Shown: positions 22,489-31,259 of the stretch, one piece after another | Numbering within the stretch: the stretch's first letter is position 1 | Layout: each line of letters begins with the position of its first letter | Source of the DNA: Timonella corticicola | GTDB taxonomy: Bacteria; Actinomycetota; Actinomycetes; Actinomycetales; Cellulomonadaceae | Reading direction: 5' to 3' | DNA: 64,000 nt | Assembly (NCBI RefSeq): GCF_042683685.1 | Contig: NZ_JBHUOP010000006.1 | Location: 1-64,000, forward strand | The notes under the pieces: model-generated | Told to the model about the DNA's origin: nothing | Seen by the model: only the letters and a program-made list of their open reading frames with translations | The model's database searches: none | Made by a program: the position numbers and the translations under genes

Positions 22489-24273
22489 TCAGGTACTCTT
22501 GATCCGCACTTTGGGCGTCTTCAAGACAGTGGTTGCATGCCCTAACCTGCGCAACAAGACACGAGCCCAGATCTTCTCGTCGACATCAGAGAGATCAACG
22601 GGGTAGGTCATCGCGCGCGCACCGCGGATAATCTCCTTGCCCCGCATCCATTGGACTTCAACGGAATCTGGCATGGGATAGACGAACTCATGCTCGAGAA
22701 CGATCTTGAGGATCTCGCCCGCACGCGGCTTACCCTTGATCCGCAACTCCTCACCCAGGTATTCGGGGGCATCTCCAAGCCCAACGACACCGAGCGAGGC
22801 ATCAAGGGTTGTGGTCATCGCGTTGGCGCCACTCGCCTCGATGAACACGCTCAACTCACGGCCTCGCATCGCTGGGGTGACCTCGATACGAGATTCCGTC
22901 TCGCCCGGAATCTCCTGTCCGTTGAGGCACCATTGGTAGGACAGTGTCTGCGCAGCGGGTTCAAAATCCTTGCGTTTGACCTTCACCCACGCTTCCTCGC
23001 CCACCCGTGGCGTGGCCACGCGGACGGCGACTCCATCCCGCAATGAGTAGGCGGCTCCGCTCCCAATCCACCCAGCGTTTACGGCAAACACGGCGCTCTC
23101 GGCTCCCTGGCGATGCGCGGTGACACGAGCGGTCAACGAGTTTCCGCCACTGCCCTGGGGAGGAGTGAATACCGCGGTGAAGAATGGTTGCGTGGCGTCC
23201 ACGAATACCTTGCGTGGTTCGAACGTGGCGCTTTCTCCTTGTCCGAGATCAACAGCCTCGGGCGCATCACCGTCTGACGCCGCAAGAGCACCAGCATCCT
23301 TGATGCGTACCCCCGCTTTCCCGACTTCATGGTCCACTCTGTCCAAGGCCTCGCCAGCACCTCCGGGAAGCACCTCGCCGCCTAGCAACTCGGCAAAGAT
23401 ACGCGGCAGCCCTTCAAGATCCTCTACGCTTGCGAGCAGGTCAAATCGTTCCATCGGCGAAAGAACTTCGCCCTCGCTCCTGACGACAGCGTTGCGCGAT
23501 GCCCCGACTCGGGTCACATCCAAATTGGTGTCGAGTATCTGCGGCAGGATACCGGTTTCAGCGGCAACCTCATCCCCGCCGATCAGCCACGCAACGTCGA
23601 TTGAGTCAACGGCGGGGCTGAACGCGGCACTGTCCACGTAGAGGTAGGCGGGCGAGAACTCACGCACACCCGAGTCAGGGGCGCCCTGCTCGCCGAGCGC
23701 GTCACCGGTGAGGGTAACGTAAGAACGGTCAATCTCGGGTGCGGACGCCAGCACAACAGGACCGCACTCAATGGTCACTTCGAGTGGTCGCATGTCGGCA
23801 CCCTCGAAAGTGGCGGTGGCGGTGAGGGTCTTGCCTAAATCTTCAGGGCGTACATGATAGGTAGGCCCCTCATAGCCGTTTGACCACACGACTTTGAGAT
23901 CTCCGGCAATTGGAGAGACGGATCGTTCGGTTAGGCTCAGCCGGATCTCCTGCCCGACAAGAACCTCACGTGCCGGACCCGCCACGGACACAGCAGCCGG
24001 TTCGACAGCTGACGCATTCCTGGCGAAACGGGCGACGCCGTCCGAATCAAACTCGACGATGTTTTTGAGGTCAACCATGAGGCTGAATACGCCCTGACCA
24101 CCCTCTTGCATGGAGTTGAAAAGGGTGTCAGATTCATAACCATCAAACTGCGCGGTCACGATCAATTCTCCAAGTTGCGTAAAGCGCCTGCCCCAAGGCG
24201 CAGTTCGGGACGGAAACACGGGCACCGCGGCCACGGAATCATTCAGCGATACCCTGCCACGTTTGGCAGCCAC
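22489..24273 (-). CDS. Ig-like repeat protein of unknown function, no signal peptide seen
   Basis: The 594-residue product has at least three beta-rich repeats with the pattern P-x-x-G-x-x-x-K-V...YQW-x-x-G-x-x-I (for example TLSYQWCLNGQEIPG and VEVQWMRGKEIIRG), resembling the repeats in the C-terminus of the adjacent GH53 protein. Such repeats normally occur in exported surface proteins, yet no signal peptide or anchor is visible. The best start is GTG 24273, only 8 nt from the hairpin that follows carD. The gene may be a 5'-truncated surface protein or have lost its secretion signal. No catalytic domain is recognised. Confidence 0.65.
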   Translation of the reverse strand: MAAKRGRVSLNDSVAAVPVFPSRTAPWGRRFTQLGELIVTAQFDGYESDTLFNSMQEGGQGVFSLMVDLKNIVEFDSDGVARFARNASAVEPAAVSVAGPAREVLVGQEIRLSLTERSVSPIAGDLKVVWSNGYEGPTYHVRPEDLGKTLTATATFEGADMRPLEVTIECGPVVLASAPEIDRSYVTLTGDALGEQGAPDSGVREFSPAYLYVDSAAFSPAVDSIDVAWLIGGDEVAAETGILPQILDTNLDVTRVGASRNAVVRSEGEVLSPMERFDLLASVEDLEGLPRIFAELLGGEVLPGGAGEALDRVDHEVGKAGVRIKDAGALAASDGDAPEAVDLGQGESATFEPRKVFVDATQPFFTAVFTPPQGSGGNSLTARVTAHRQGAESAVFAVNAGWIGSGAAYSLRDGVAVRVATPRVGEEAWVKVKRKDFEPAAQTLSYQWCLNGQEIPGETESRIEVTPAMRGRELSVFIEASGANAMTTTLDASLGVVGLGDAPEYLGEELRIKGKPRAGEILKIVLEHEFVYPMPDSVEVQWMRGKEIIRGARAMTYPVDLSDVDEKIWARVLLRRLGHATTVLKTPKVRIKST

Positions 24274-24280
24274 TAAGACA

Positions 24281-24343
24281 ACACAAGCCGCCCGTTCAGT
24301 ATTCCGAGCATAATGCAGAATACCGATGCCGAGCGGCTTGTGT
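24281..24343 (-). terminator. Hairpin after carD
   Basis: An 11-bp outer stem ACACAAGCCGC (24281-24291 with 24333-24343) encloses an inner AGTATTC/GAATACC pairing. It starts 19 nt beyond the carD stop and just precedes the Ig-repeat gene. Confidence 0.55.
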
Positions 24344-24361
24344 GGTGAACTAGATTAAGTG

Positions 24362-24844
24362 TTAGCTTGCAAGAACTTCATCCAGGAGTTCAGCGGCCTT
24401 GTCCTCTTCGGTGTGCTCAGCGAGTGCGAGTTCCGAAACGAGGATTTGACGGGCCCGGGCGAGCATTCGCTTCTCTCCAGCGGACAGACCGCGGTCGGTG
24501 TCTCGGCGCGATAGGTCGCGCACGACCTCTGCAACCTTGATGACGTCTCCGGAAGCGATCTTCTCGACATTGGCCTTATAGCGGCGCGACCAGTTGGTTG
24601 GCTCCTCGGTGTATGGCGCGCGAAGCACCTCGAACACCTCGTCCAAACCTTCCTTACCAACCACATCGCGTACACCTACCAAGTCTACGTTATCTGCCGG
24701 AACTTCGATGGTCAGGTCGCCCTGCGCTACTCGTAGTTTCAAATACGTTTTATCTACGCCTCGGATGGTTCGCGTCTTGATCTCTTCGATTAGAGCGGCT
24801 CCGTGGTGCGGGTAGACGACGGTCTCCCCTACTGTGAACGACAT
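24362..24844 (-). CDS. carD: CarD-family RNA polymerase-binding transcription factor
   Basis: CarD binds the RNA polymerase beta subunit and stabilises open complexes at housekeeping promoters. From ATG 24844 the product is 160 residues, the normal length; the frame extends 24 codons further upstream without family similarity. The Tudor-like RNAP-interaction domain begins FTVGETVVYPHHGAA, and the helical DNA-binding domain includes NWSRRYKAN and the conserved W. GGGG lies about 10 nt before the start. The divergent LpqE-like lipoprotein and the order carD-ispD-ispF are conserved in actinobacteria. Confidence 0.97.
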   Translation of the reverse strand: MSFTVGETVVYPHHGAALIEEIKTRTIRGVDKTYLKLRVAQGDLTIEVPADNVDLVGVRDVVGKEGLDEVFEVLRAPYTEEPTNWSRRYKANVEKIASGDVIKVAEVVRDLSRRDTDRGLSAGEKRMLARARQILVSELALAEHTEEDKAAELLDEVLAS

Positions 24845-25210
24845 CAGTGGTTGTCCCCTTTCGCGGATACCCATTCTATCACGCAGGGGGCAAAAATTGG
24901 GCGCATAATCTTTCATACTGTCCGGATGCTAGTCAAGCACTTAAGGCTTCGTGTCGGTAACGTGTTGCACTTCATAGGATTCTCATCAGGTGGAAACCTT
25001 TGTTTTTGGTCCGTGCAGCTAGAATTGGTGTGGCATGTCTGCTGATGTTTCATTACGGCCGCACCGACTAAGTGCAGTGATCCCAACGCACCACCACCCC
25101 TCCCCGCAGGGTTGTGATCCGCGTGAGATACGGCCCTTGGGATTCCTCAGCGAAATTCGACCTTTCCCGCGATCGCCCTGGCGATCTACACTCGCGCACC
25201 TGGAGTTTTC
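24845..25210. other. carD / lpqE divergent promoter region
   Basis: No gene is supported. A TAGAAT box at 25020-25025 points toward the lipoprotein gene. About 10 nt later an ATG (25035) opens a frame with a HHHP run that overlaps the lipoprotein start in another phase; it may be a leader peptide but has no firm support. A TTGACT occurs on the minus strand near 24930, without a clean -10 at proper spacing. Confidence 0.35.
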
Positions 25211-25696
25211 ATGTTCAACCCCGCTTCCCGTCCACTTCGCGTTGTCGCAGGTGCGGCACTTGCTGGCGGTCTCGTGCTGGGCGTTACCGCCTGCGCCCCA
25301 TCGACCACGGACCTGTACTACGCAGCTTCGGACGGCACCCGCGTAACACTTGACGAGGGCACGGTCGAGGTCATCAACCTGATGATCCTCACCTCTGGCG
25401 AGGGCGGTACCGCTCACGTACACGGTGCGATCAAGAACCACACGACCGACGACAACGTGGCCTCACTCGTGTCTGAGGATGGCGCCTTGAACCTCCAGGT
25501 TGAGTTGTCCTCACAGCAGACGGTAAACCTCAGCAACGACGATGTTGCGGGCACCGAGATCGCCGACTTCCCAGCGAAGCCTGGTTCAACCCTTGACGTT
25601 CAGCTTTCGGATGCTGCGGGCAATGCGAAGGTCGTCCACGTTCCGGTTCTGGACGGCACCCTTCCTGAGTACCAGGATCACGCTCCAACCGAGTAG
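25211..25696 (+). CDS. LpqE-like lipoprotein
   Basis: The 161-residue protein has a basic N-terminus, hydrophobic core and lipobox VTAC with Cys28, so it is predicted to be lipid-anchored outside the membrane. GGAG lies 7 nt before ATG 25211. The mature domain is beta-rich and contains HVHGAIKNHT. Sequence alone does not give a function; the name rests on its divergent position beside carD, where mycobacteria carry lpqE. It is monocistronic with a strong terminator. Confidence 0.8.
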   Translation: MFNPASRPLRVVAGAALAGGLVLGVTACAPSTTDLYYAASDGTRVTLDEGTVEVINLMILTSGEGGTAHVHGAIKNHTTDDNVASLVSEDGALNLQVELSSQQTVNLSNDDVAGTEIADFPAKPGSTLDVQLSDAAGNAKVVHVPVLDGTLPEYQDHAPTE

Positions 25697-25714
25697 AGCC
25701 TTCTCGCTCAACTA

Positions 25715-25748
25715 GGCCGTGCCCCTCAGATGAGGGGCACGGCCTTTT
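25715..25748 (+). terminator. Intrinsic terminator of the LpqE-like gene
   Basis: A 13-bp perfect stem (25715-25727 with 25732-25744), 4-nt loop and TTTT tail lie 19 nt after the stop codon. Confidence 0.9.
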
Positions 25749-25771
25749 GCGTCTGGATCACCTGCGTCCAG

Positions 25772-25867
25772 ATTGCCGACGAGAGACTCAGTTAACCGCT
25801 CGCCTCTCGCCCCAGCAGTGCTGGGTCGCGAGGACACAAGGTGTCTGGCCGGCTCGTCGCCAATCCC
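25772..25867. repeat. Dispersed ATTGCCGACGAG...CTCGTCGCCAAT repeat
   Basis: The left half ATTGCCGACGAG (25772-25783) and right half CTCGTCGCCAAT (25853-25864) are inverted with one mismatch. The interior contains further short stems (CCCAGCA/TGCTGGG, ACACAAGGTGT). It belongs to the same family as 8788-8849 and 34344-34397. Confidence 0.55.
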
Positions 25868-25892
25868 CTGTGAGAGTTACCCAATGCAGAAA

Positions 25893-25933
25893 AGAGCCGA
25901 GGTAGGCCCCGACACGGTACCTACCTCGGCTCT
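25893..25933 (-). terminator. Terminator after pstB
   Basis: A 14-bp perfect stem AGAGCCGAGGTAGG (25893-25906 with 25920-25933) with a 13-nt loop sits 22 nt past pstB; the minus-strand tail is TTTCTGC. It ends the pst operon. Confidence 0.8.
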
Positions 25934-25955
25934 CTTTGTGAACGTCGCTTTGGCC

Positions 25956-26735
25956 CTACCCAAAGCGACCCGAGATGTAGTCCTCAGTCGCCTGCACGCG
26001 AGGAGAGGAGAACATCACGGAAGTATCATCGATCTCGATCAGCTTGCCCGGCTTGCCGGTGCCGGCGATGTTGAAGAATGCGGTGCGGTCAGACACACGG
26101 GCTGCCTGCTGCATGTTGTGGGTCACGATCACGATGGTGTACTGCGACTTCAACTCGTGCATGAGGTCCTCGATCGCGAGCGTCGAGATCGGGTCGAGCG
26201 CGGAGCATGGTTCGTCCATGAGCAGCACGTCGGGCTTCACGGCAATCGCACGTGCGATGCACAGACGCTGCTGCTGTCCACCGGACAGCGACGAGCCCGG
26301 ACGGTCGAGACGGTCCTTGACCTCGTTCCACAGGTTTGCACCGCGCAGCGACTGCTCAACGATGCCCTCGGCATCCGATTTGGAGATCTTCTTGGAGTTC
26401 AGGCGCACGCCGGCAAGAACGTTCTCCGAAATCGACATGGTCGGGAACGGGTTCGGACGCTGGAACACCATACCGACGTGGCGGCGGACCAGAACCGGGT
26501 CGACGCTTGCGCCGTACAGGTCTTCGCCGTCAAGCAGCGCTTTGCCTTCGACGCGTGCGCCGGGGATGACCTCGTGCATGCGGTTCAAGGTGCGCAGAAA
26601 GGTCGACTTACCGCAACCGGACGGGCCGATGAGAGCGGTGATGGAACGAGGTTCGACCTCCATGTTCACGTCTTCCACGGCGAGGAAGTCCCCGTAGTAA
26701 ACGTTGAGGTTCTGTACGTCAATTCGCTTGGACAT
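25956..26735 (-). CDS. pstB: Phosphate ABC transporter ATP-binding protein
   Basis: ATPase of the high-affinity phosphate importer. The 259-residue protein shows Walker A GPSGCGKST, signature LSGGQQQRL, Walker B VLLMDEP and the PstB-typical DPISTLAIEDL segment with the switch His in VTHNM. It follows pstA by 118 nt; that gap contains a TCGGCC/GGCCGA hairpin, which may tune ATPase versus permease levels. Last gene of pstSCAB. Confidence 0.97.
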   Translation of the reverse strand: MSKRIDVQNLNVYYGDFLAVEDVNMEVEPRSITALIGPSGCGKSTFLRTLNRMHEVIPGARVEGKALLDGEDLYGASVDPVLVRRHVGMVFQRPNPFPTMSISENVLAGVRLNSKKISKSDAEGIVEQSLRGANLWNEVKDRLDRPGSSLSGGQQQRLCIARAIAVKPDVLLMDEPCSALDPISTLAIEDLMHELKSQYTIVIVTHNMQQAARVSDRTAFFNIAGTGKPGKLIEIDDTSVMFSSPRVQATEDYISGRFG

Positions 26736-26853
26736 GATGTGCCTTTTCTGTGTCGGCCTGTGTGGCCGAACTGTGTCGGGTTGGTCGGTGTAGGGCTTGG
26801 GGTGCGATCACCGGCGGGCTGTCAGCACTCCGTGATCAGACGGTCGGGATGGG

Positions 26854-27915
26854 TTAACGGTCGAGTTTCGGTGCGAAGTACTTCGAGACCAGTCGAGCCA
26901 GGATGTTCAGGAGCATCACGATCACGATCAATACGAGTGCGGCACCCCAGGCTCGGTCAACCCCGATTCCACCCTGTTGATACTGGCGGTAGGCGAACAC
27001 TGGAAGTGTCGCCATGCGGCCTTCGAACACGTTGAAGTTCGCATCGGCTGCGATTCCGATGGTCAGGAGCAGGGGTGCGGTTTCACCGATGACACGGGCG
27101 ACCGCGAGCATCACACCTGTCACGATGCCGCCGATCGCGGTGCGAAGCACCACCTTGAAGATCGTACGGGCCTTGGTGACTCCAAGTGCATAGGAGGCTT
27201 CACGCAGCTCATTGGGAACCAGACGGAGCATTTCCTCGACGGAGCGGATGACCACCGGGGTCATGAGCACCGCGAGCGCCGCAGCACCCATGATTCCGGC
27301 ACGGTATGCAGGACCGAACAGGAGCGTGAAGAGCGTGAAGGCGAACAGACCCGCAACAATCGATGGGATACCGGTCATGACGTCCACGAAGAACGTGACG
27401 CCGCGGGCCAGTGGTCCTCGGCCATACTCCACGAGGTAGATCGCAGTGAGGATGCCGATTGGGACCGAGATGATGGTGGCGGTGAGGGTCACCATGATGG
27501 TTCCCCAGATCGCGTGGTAGATGCCGCCCTCGGTCATTTCCCCGAAGACGCCCACCATGTTGGTGTTGAGGAACTGGAAGTCGACAACGCTCAGGCCTTT
27601 GGCCAGCACGGTTCCGAGGAGGGAGACGAGCGGGATGAGGGCGAGTCCGAACGCAACGACGACGAGGGTTGTGGCAAACCGGTCCGTTGCGTAGCGTGAT
27701 CCCTCAATCCTGCGGGACAGGATCGTGATCGACAGTGCGTAGAGCACCACGGTCAGCGACACGATGGTCGCAATCGACGCGGAATCGGCGAGGAACAGGA
27801 TTCCGGCGGCAACGGCGGCCGAGCCGCCGAGGATTGCCCAGGGAACCCACTTTGGTAGGCGCGGGGTCGAGCTCAGTACGCCGGGCGCGATGTTAGAAGC
27901 GGTAAGAGTCGCCAT
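26854..27915 (-). CDS. pstA: Phosphate ABC transporter permease PstA
   Basis: The 353-residue membrane subunit has two N-terminal TM helices (WVPWAILGGSAAVAAGILF and the following one) beyond the six-helix core, an actinobacterial feature. The EAA-like loop ELREASYALGVTKARTIFKVV and conserved GETAPLL are present. ATG 27915 overlaps the pstC stop by one nucleotide (TGATG), so translation is coupled. Confidence 0.96.
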   Translation of the reverse strand: MATLTASNIAPGVLSSTPRLPKWVPWAILGGSAAVAAGILFLADSASIATIVSLTVVLYALSITILSRRIEGSRYATDRFATTLVVVAFGLALIPLVSLLGTVLAKGLSVVDFQFLNTNMVGVFGEMTEGGIYHAIWGTIMVTLTATIISVPIGILTAIYLVEYGRGPLARGVTFFVDVMTGIPSIVAGLFAFTLFTLLFGPAYRAGIMGAAALAVLMTPVVIRSVEEMLRLVPNELREASYALGVTKARTIFKVVLRTAIGGIVTGVMLAVARVIGETAPLLLTIGIAADANFNVFEGRMATLPVFAYRQYQQGGIGVDRAWGAALVLIVIVMLLNILARLVSKYFAPKLDR

Positions 27916-29024
27916 CAGTTTGCTCCACTAAACTCGCTGCGGCGGCTCACGATCCAGCGTGCGGTCATGTTGACCGCGAGGGTGATCACGAAGAGCGCAA
28001 GACCGGTTGCGATCAAGGTCGATACGGCGAGGCCGGATGCCTCAGGGAATTTCGCGGCGATGTTTGCTGCGATGGTTTGATGTTGCCCTGGCTTGAGCAG
28101 GAAGAAGGAGAACAGGGTTCCGGGCGAGAGGATCATGAGCACGGCCATGGTCTCACCGAGCGCGCGGCCAAGACCAAGCATGGAGGCCGAGATGACTCCG
28201 GAGCGCCCGAACGGGAACACCGTCATGCGCACGAGTTCCCAGCGGGTTGCGCCGAGCGCAAGTGCCGCCTCTTCGTGGAGGCGTGGCGTCTGTAGGAAGA
28301 TCTCGCGCGAGACGGCGGTGATGATCGGAAGGATCATGACTGCGAGCACGAGGCTTGCGGTGAGCACGTTTCGTGCTGGTGCCTGGTAGCCCTCGAAGAG
28401 TGGGATGAAGCCGAGGTAGCTGGTCATCCATGCGAACAGTGGGTCGAGGGTGGGGGCGAGCCAGAGCGCCCCCCACAGGCCGTAGACCACAGATGGGATG
28501 GCCGCCAGGAGGTCGATCACGTAGCCGAGGACTCCGGAGACCCTACGCGGTGAGTAGTGGGAGATGAACAGTGCGATTCCCACTGAGAGTGGCACCGCGA
28601 CTGCCAAGGCGATGATGGATGCGAGAAGCGTTCCAAAGATGAGCGGCAGGATGTAGCCGAGCAGGGAGTCCCCGTTAAACCAGGAGATCGCCTGCAACTC
28701 AGAGATGTCTGCCGTCAGTGCGGGCCAGGCGCTATAGATCAGGAAGCCCGCTACCGCGGCCAGGATAACCAGGATGGTTACCCCAGCCGCGGTGGAAAGG
28801 AATTCGAACCAGCGGGCCACAAGCACCGCCATGAACTTAGACCGGTTCTTACCCGCCAGACGTGTTCCGCCCGGTTGCGGAGCACCCCCTTGGGTCTGGA
28901 CATCTGCACTGTGGTGGTCGCTCGCAGCGGCGTGTGTGCCTACCTGCCCACCCTGTGTAGATTCGCTCGTAGTGTGAGCGTTGTGTGCCCCGTTAGGGAG
29001 GGGCGTTGAGCTCAACTGAGTCAT
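27915..29024 (-). CDS. pstC: Phosphate ABC transporter permease PstC
   Basis: Permease partner of PstA. From ATG 29024 (GAGG 9 nt upstream) it is 369 residues. A hydrophilic N-terminal extension of about 65 residues, rich in His, Thr and Gly, precedes six TM segments. Core motifs include the EEAALALGATRWELVRMTVFP loop and LGRALGETMAVLM. It lies 83 nt after pstS. Confidence 0.96.
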   Translation of the reverse strand: MTQLSSTPLPNGAHNAHTTSESTQGGQVGTHAAASDHHSADVQTQGGAPQPGGTRLAGKNRSKFMAVLVARWFEFLSTAAGVTILVILAAVAGFLIYSAWPALTADISELQAISWFNGDSLLGYILPLIFGTLLASIIALAVAVPLSVGIALFISHYSPRRVSGVLGYVIDLLAAIPSVVYGLWGALWLAPTLDPLFAWMTSYLGFIPLFEGYQAPARNVLTASLVLAVMILPIITAVSREIFLQTPRLHEEAALALGATRWELVRMTVFPFGRSGVISASMLGLGRALGETMAVLMILSPGTLFSFFLLKPGQHQTIAANIAAKFPEASGLAVSTLIATGLALFVITLAVNMTARWIVSRRSEFSGAN

Positions 29025-29107
29025 TGGGTCAGCCTCATCGGTCTGTGTATCGCGCAATGTTCTGCTCGTTACGTGTGTCGGGGTTCAGTGGTGCTGGTTC
29101 GGTTGAA

Positions 29108-30268
29108 TCACTTGGAGGTGATTGCGTCGATTGCTGCGGTGACCTCGCCGCGCAGTGTGTCGGAGATCGGGGCCGATCCAGCGACATCAGCCTGTGCTGC
29201 GATTGCCTGGCCTTCGGTCGAGGCAACGTAGTTCAGGAATGCCTTGACGTTGGTGGCTTCCTCAGCGGTCTCGTACACCGAGCAGGCAACCGAGTACGAG
29301 ATCAGGACGAGTGGGTAGGCACCCGCTGCGCTCGTGTTGCGGTCGAGTTCAACGACGAGGCGCTTGTCGGTTGCGCCCTCTGCGCGTGGCGAGGCATCAA
29401 CGACTGCTGCTGCGGCTTCTGCGGAGAATGGTACGTAGTTCTCGCCGACCTTGAGTGCGATGGTTCCGAGGTCGCCTGCGCGTGATGCGTCGGCGTATCC
29501 GATGGTTCCCTCGGCACCCTTGACGGTGTCGATCATGCCGGAGGTTCCGTTACCGGACTGGGTTCCGGAGATTGGCCAGTCACCCGATGCTTCGTGCTCC
29601 CACGCACCGTTCGAGGCTGCCTCGAGGTATTCGGTGAAGTTTTCGGTGGTGCCGGACTCGTCGGAGCGGTTCACCGGAATGATTGCGAGGTCTGGGAGTT
29701 CGACGCCCTCGTTCTGTGCAGCGATCGCTGGGTCGTTCCACTTGGTGATCTTGCCGGAGAACACGTTTGCGATGGTCTCGGCGTCCAGGTTGATGTGCTC
29801 TGCGTCCACGCTTGGCAGGTTGTAGACAACCGCGATTGGCGAGATGTAGAGCGGGAGCTCGAGTGCTTCGCCGCCGTAGCAGCGGTCCACTGCCTGTGCG
29901 AGTTCCTCTTCCTTCAATGCGGAGTCAGAACCTGCGAACTGAGCGGCACCCGAGAGGAACTGGGTGCGTCCTCCGCCAGATCCGACAGGGTCGTAGGAGA
30001 CGGTCAGGTTTGGTGCGACGGAGGTGAGGGTTGCGATCCAACCCTCCATTGCCTTCTCCTGGGAACTTGCGCCAGCACCGGCGATTGAGCCGGATGCCTC
30101 TGGTGCTGCTGGCTCATCGGTCTCGGTTGGAGCGTCCGTGGTGCTGGTCTCCGCTGGCGAGGTTGGCTCTTCCTGTGGCACGGCGTCCGAGCCGCAAGCG
30201 GCAAGAGCAAGCACGAGTGCGCCGGACAGGGCGGATGCGGCTAGGGCGCGGCTCTTTACGTTCTTCAC
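29108..30268 (-). CDS. pstS: Phosphate-binding lipoprotein PstS
   Basis: High-affinity phosphate receptor. The start is GTG 30268 with AGAAGG about 9 nt upstream. The 386-residue product has a lipobox LAAC (Cys25), a Thr/Glu/Pro linker, then the binding fold with GAGASSQ, DPVGSGGGRTQF, GSDSALKEEE and NRSDESGTTENF, all standard phosphate-contact regions. First gene of pstSCAB, preceded by candidate Pho boxes and therefore probably activated by the adjacent RegX3 when phosphate is scarce. Confidence 0.96.
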   Translation of the reverse strand: MKNVKSRALAASALSGALVLALAACGSDAVPQEEPTSPAETSTTDAPTETDEPAAPEASGSIAGAGASSQEKAMEGWIATLTSVAPNLTVSYDPVGSGGGRTQFLSGAAQFAGSDSALKEEELAQAVDRCYGGEALELPLYISPIAVVYNLPSVDAEHINLDAETIANVFSGKITKWNDPAIAAQNEGVELPDLAIIPVNRSDESGTTENFTEYLEAASNGAWEHEASGDWPISGTQSGNGTSGMIDTVKGAEGTIGYADASRAGDLGTIALKVGENYVPFSAEAAAAVVDASPRAEGATDKRLVVELDRNTSAAGAYPLVLISYSVACSVYETAEEATNVKAFLNYVASTEGQAIAAQADVAGSAPISDTLRGEVTAAIDAITSK

Positions 30269-30372
30269 GTTGTAAACCTTCTTAAGTTTGCGTCAAAAAG
30301 TCTGGGGTGGCAGTTGGTTGATCCCTGCGCACAACTAGAAAGTTAGGAGCCGTAAATGACTGTCGTTTGGTG

Positions 30373-30436
30373 TTTGGGTGAAGCAAAGATGAACGTTACG
30401 TTTTTTATTCGCCCCGTAGGTTACGTAAGGGTGAAC
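30373..30436 (-). promoter_or_regulatory. Candidate Pho boxes upstream of pstS
   Basis: On the minus strand two 22-nt blocks each look like tandem 11-nt units: GTTCACCCTTA + CGTAACCTACG (30415-30436) and GTTCATCTTTG + CTTCACCCAAA (30373-30394). They resemble the GTTCACC direct repeats bound by PhoP/RegX3-type regulators, and lie about 105-170 nt before the pstS start. Confidence 0.55.
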
Positions 30437-30510
30437 GAGCACATGGGATTTTCCAGAGGCGGGCGTCTTAGGCCATGTGCAGGGTGTGAGGCTGCACCCC
30501 ACATGGGACG

Positions 30511-30990
30511 TCAACGGCTGCTTGGCGTATACGTGATCACGGTAAGCGGCCCCTCAGCGAGACTCGGTACCTCGAAGTTGTCAAAATACTGTTCTGCGAG
30601 TTGCGGTGAGAGTTGGAAATCATCCGTGTCCTGGTTACCACGGTCGCGCACCCGTTTGAGGGCGACGTCTCTGGGCGTCTCCAGATAGATGGTCTCGGGC
30701 ATGACCCCGAATGGTGCGAGCAGTTCTCGATATTCGTCTCGCATCCTCTTCGACCAGAACGAGAAGTCGAGCACGATGTCCGTGTCTTGCTTCACCAGGG
30801 CAAGGAGCCTCTGCTTCAGTTCGAAGGTGATCAGTTCGTGTAGCTCGTGGGAGATGGGCATCTCCCGTGCCCCACGATTCCATGCTTCAACATCGTAGGA
30901 AAGTCGGGTGTACCCGCTTTTCTCGTATTGTCTGGCACGGTGGGTTTTTCCCGCTCCTGCGGGGCCGCACATGAAGACGACGTGGCTCAT
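30511..30990 (-). CDS. P-loop kinase / zeta-toxin-like ATPase
   Basis: A 159-residue protein of the AAA_33 / shikimate-kinase-like P-loop group. Walker A is GPAGAGKT at residues 8-15, and VLDFSFW and a late arginine-rich RVRDRGN resemble the lid region of small-molecule kinases. ATG 30990 is chosen because similarity to the family begins there; no strong ribosome site is visible. The substrate is unknown. No antitoxin-like partner is adjacent, so a toxin role is not supported. It sits between regX3 and pstS on the same strand. Confidence 0.7.
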   Translation of the reverse strand: MSHVVFMCGPAGAGKTHRARQYEKSGYTRLSYDVEAWNRGAREMPISHELHELITFELKQRLLALVKQDTDIVLDFSFWSKRMRDEYRELLAPFGVMPETIYLETPRDVALKRVRDRGNQDTDDFQLSPQLAEQYFDNFEVPSLAEGPLTVITYTPSSR

Positions 30991-31259
30991 GGTATCGACA
31001 CTACAGGTGCTTGACGACGATCCGGTTGTCTCCCCTCTTTTCATATCGTGAAAGAGTGTTGCGCTAGTGCCCTGTTCCTTGAGTTCGCGGGAGATATAAG
31101 GGGGACGGCTCTTCGCCGAAGTCTCCGGCGACTATTGAAACGAATGAACGGCGCAGGACACTAGCAACCTGAAACTACCGCCTCTAATATGCACGGATTG
31201 GCGACGATTCCCGCAGATCGCTGCGACTGCGGGCTAGGCAGTCGGCTGGGAAACAAGAA
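30991..31259. other. Intergenic region between kinase and regX3
   Basis: No gene is supported. An imperfect inverted repeat (GCGCTAGTGCCCTG near 31061-31074 against CAGGACACTAGC near 31155-31164) encloses about 80 nt with further small stems, and could be a structured leader or untranslated RNA. Evidence is weak. Confidence 0.3.

Noticed and set aside
25773..27035. A 420-codon plus-strand frame over pstB and pstA
   Set aside because: It begins in a repeat and terminator region and runs antisense to two certain genes.
30511..30990. Zeta-toxin of a toxin-antitoxin pair
   Set aside because: No small antitoxin-like gene lies on either side; the sequence supports only a generic small P-loop kinase.
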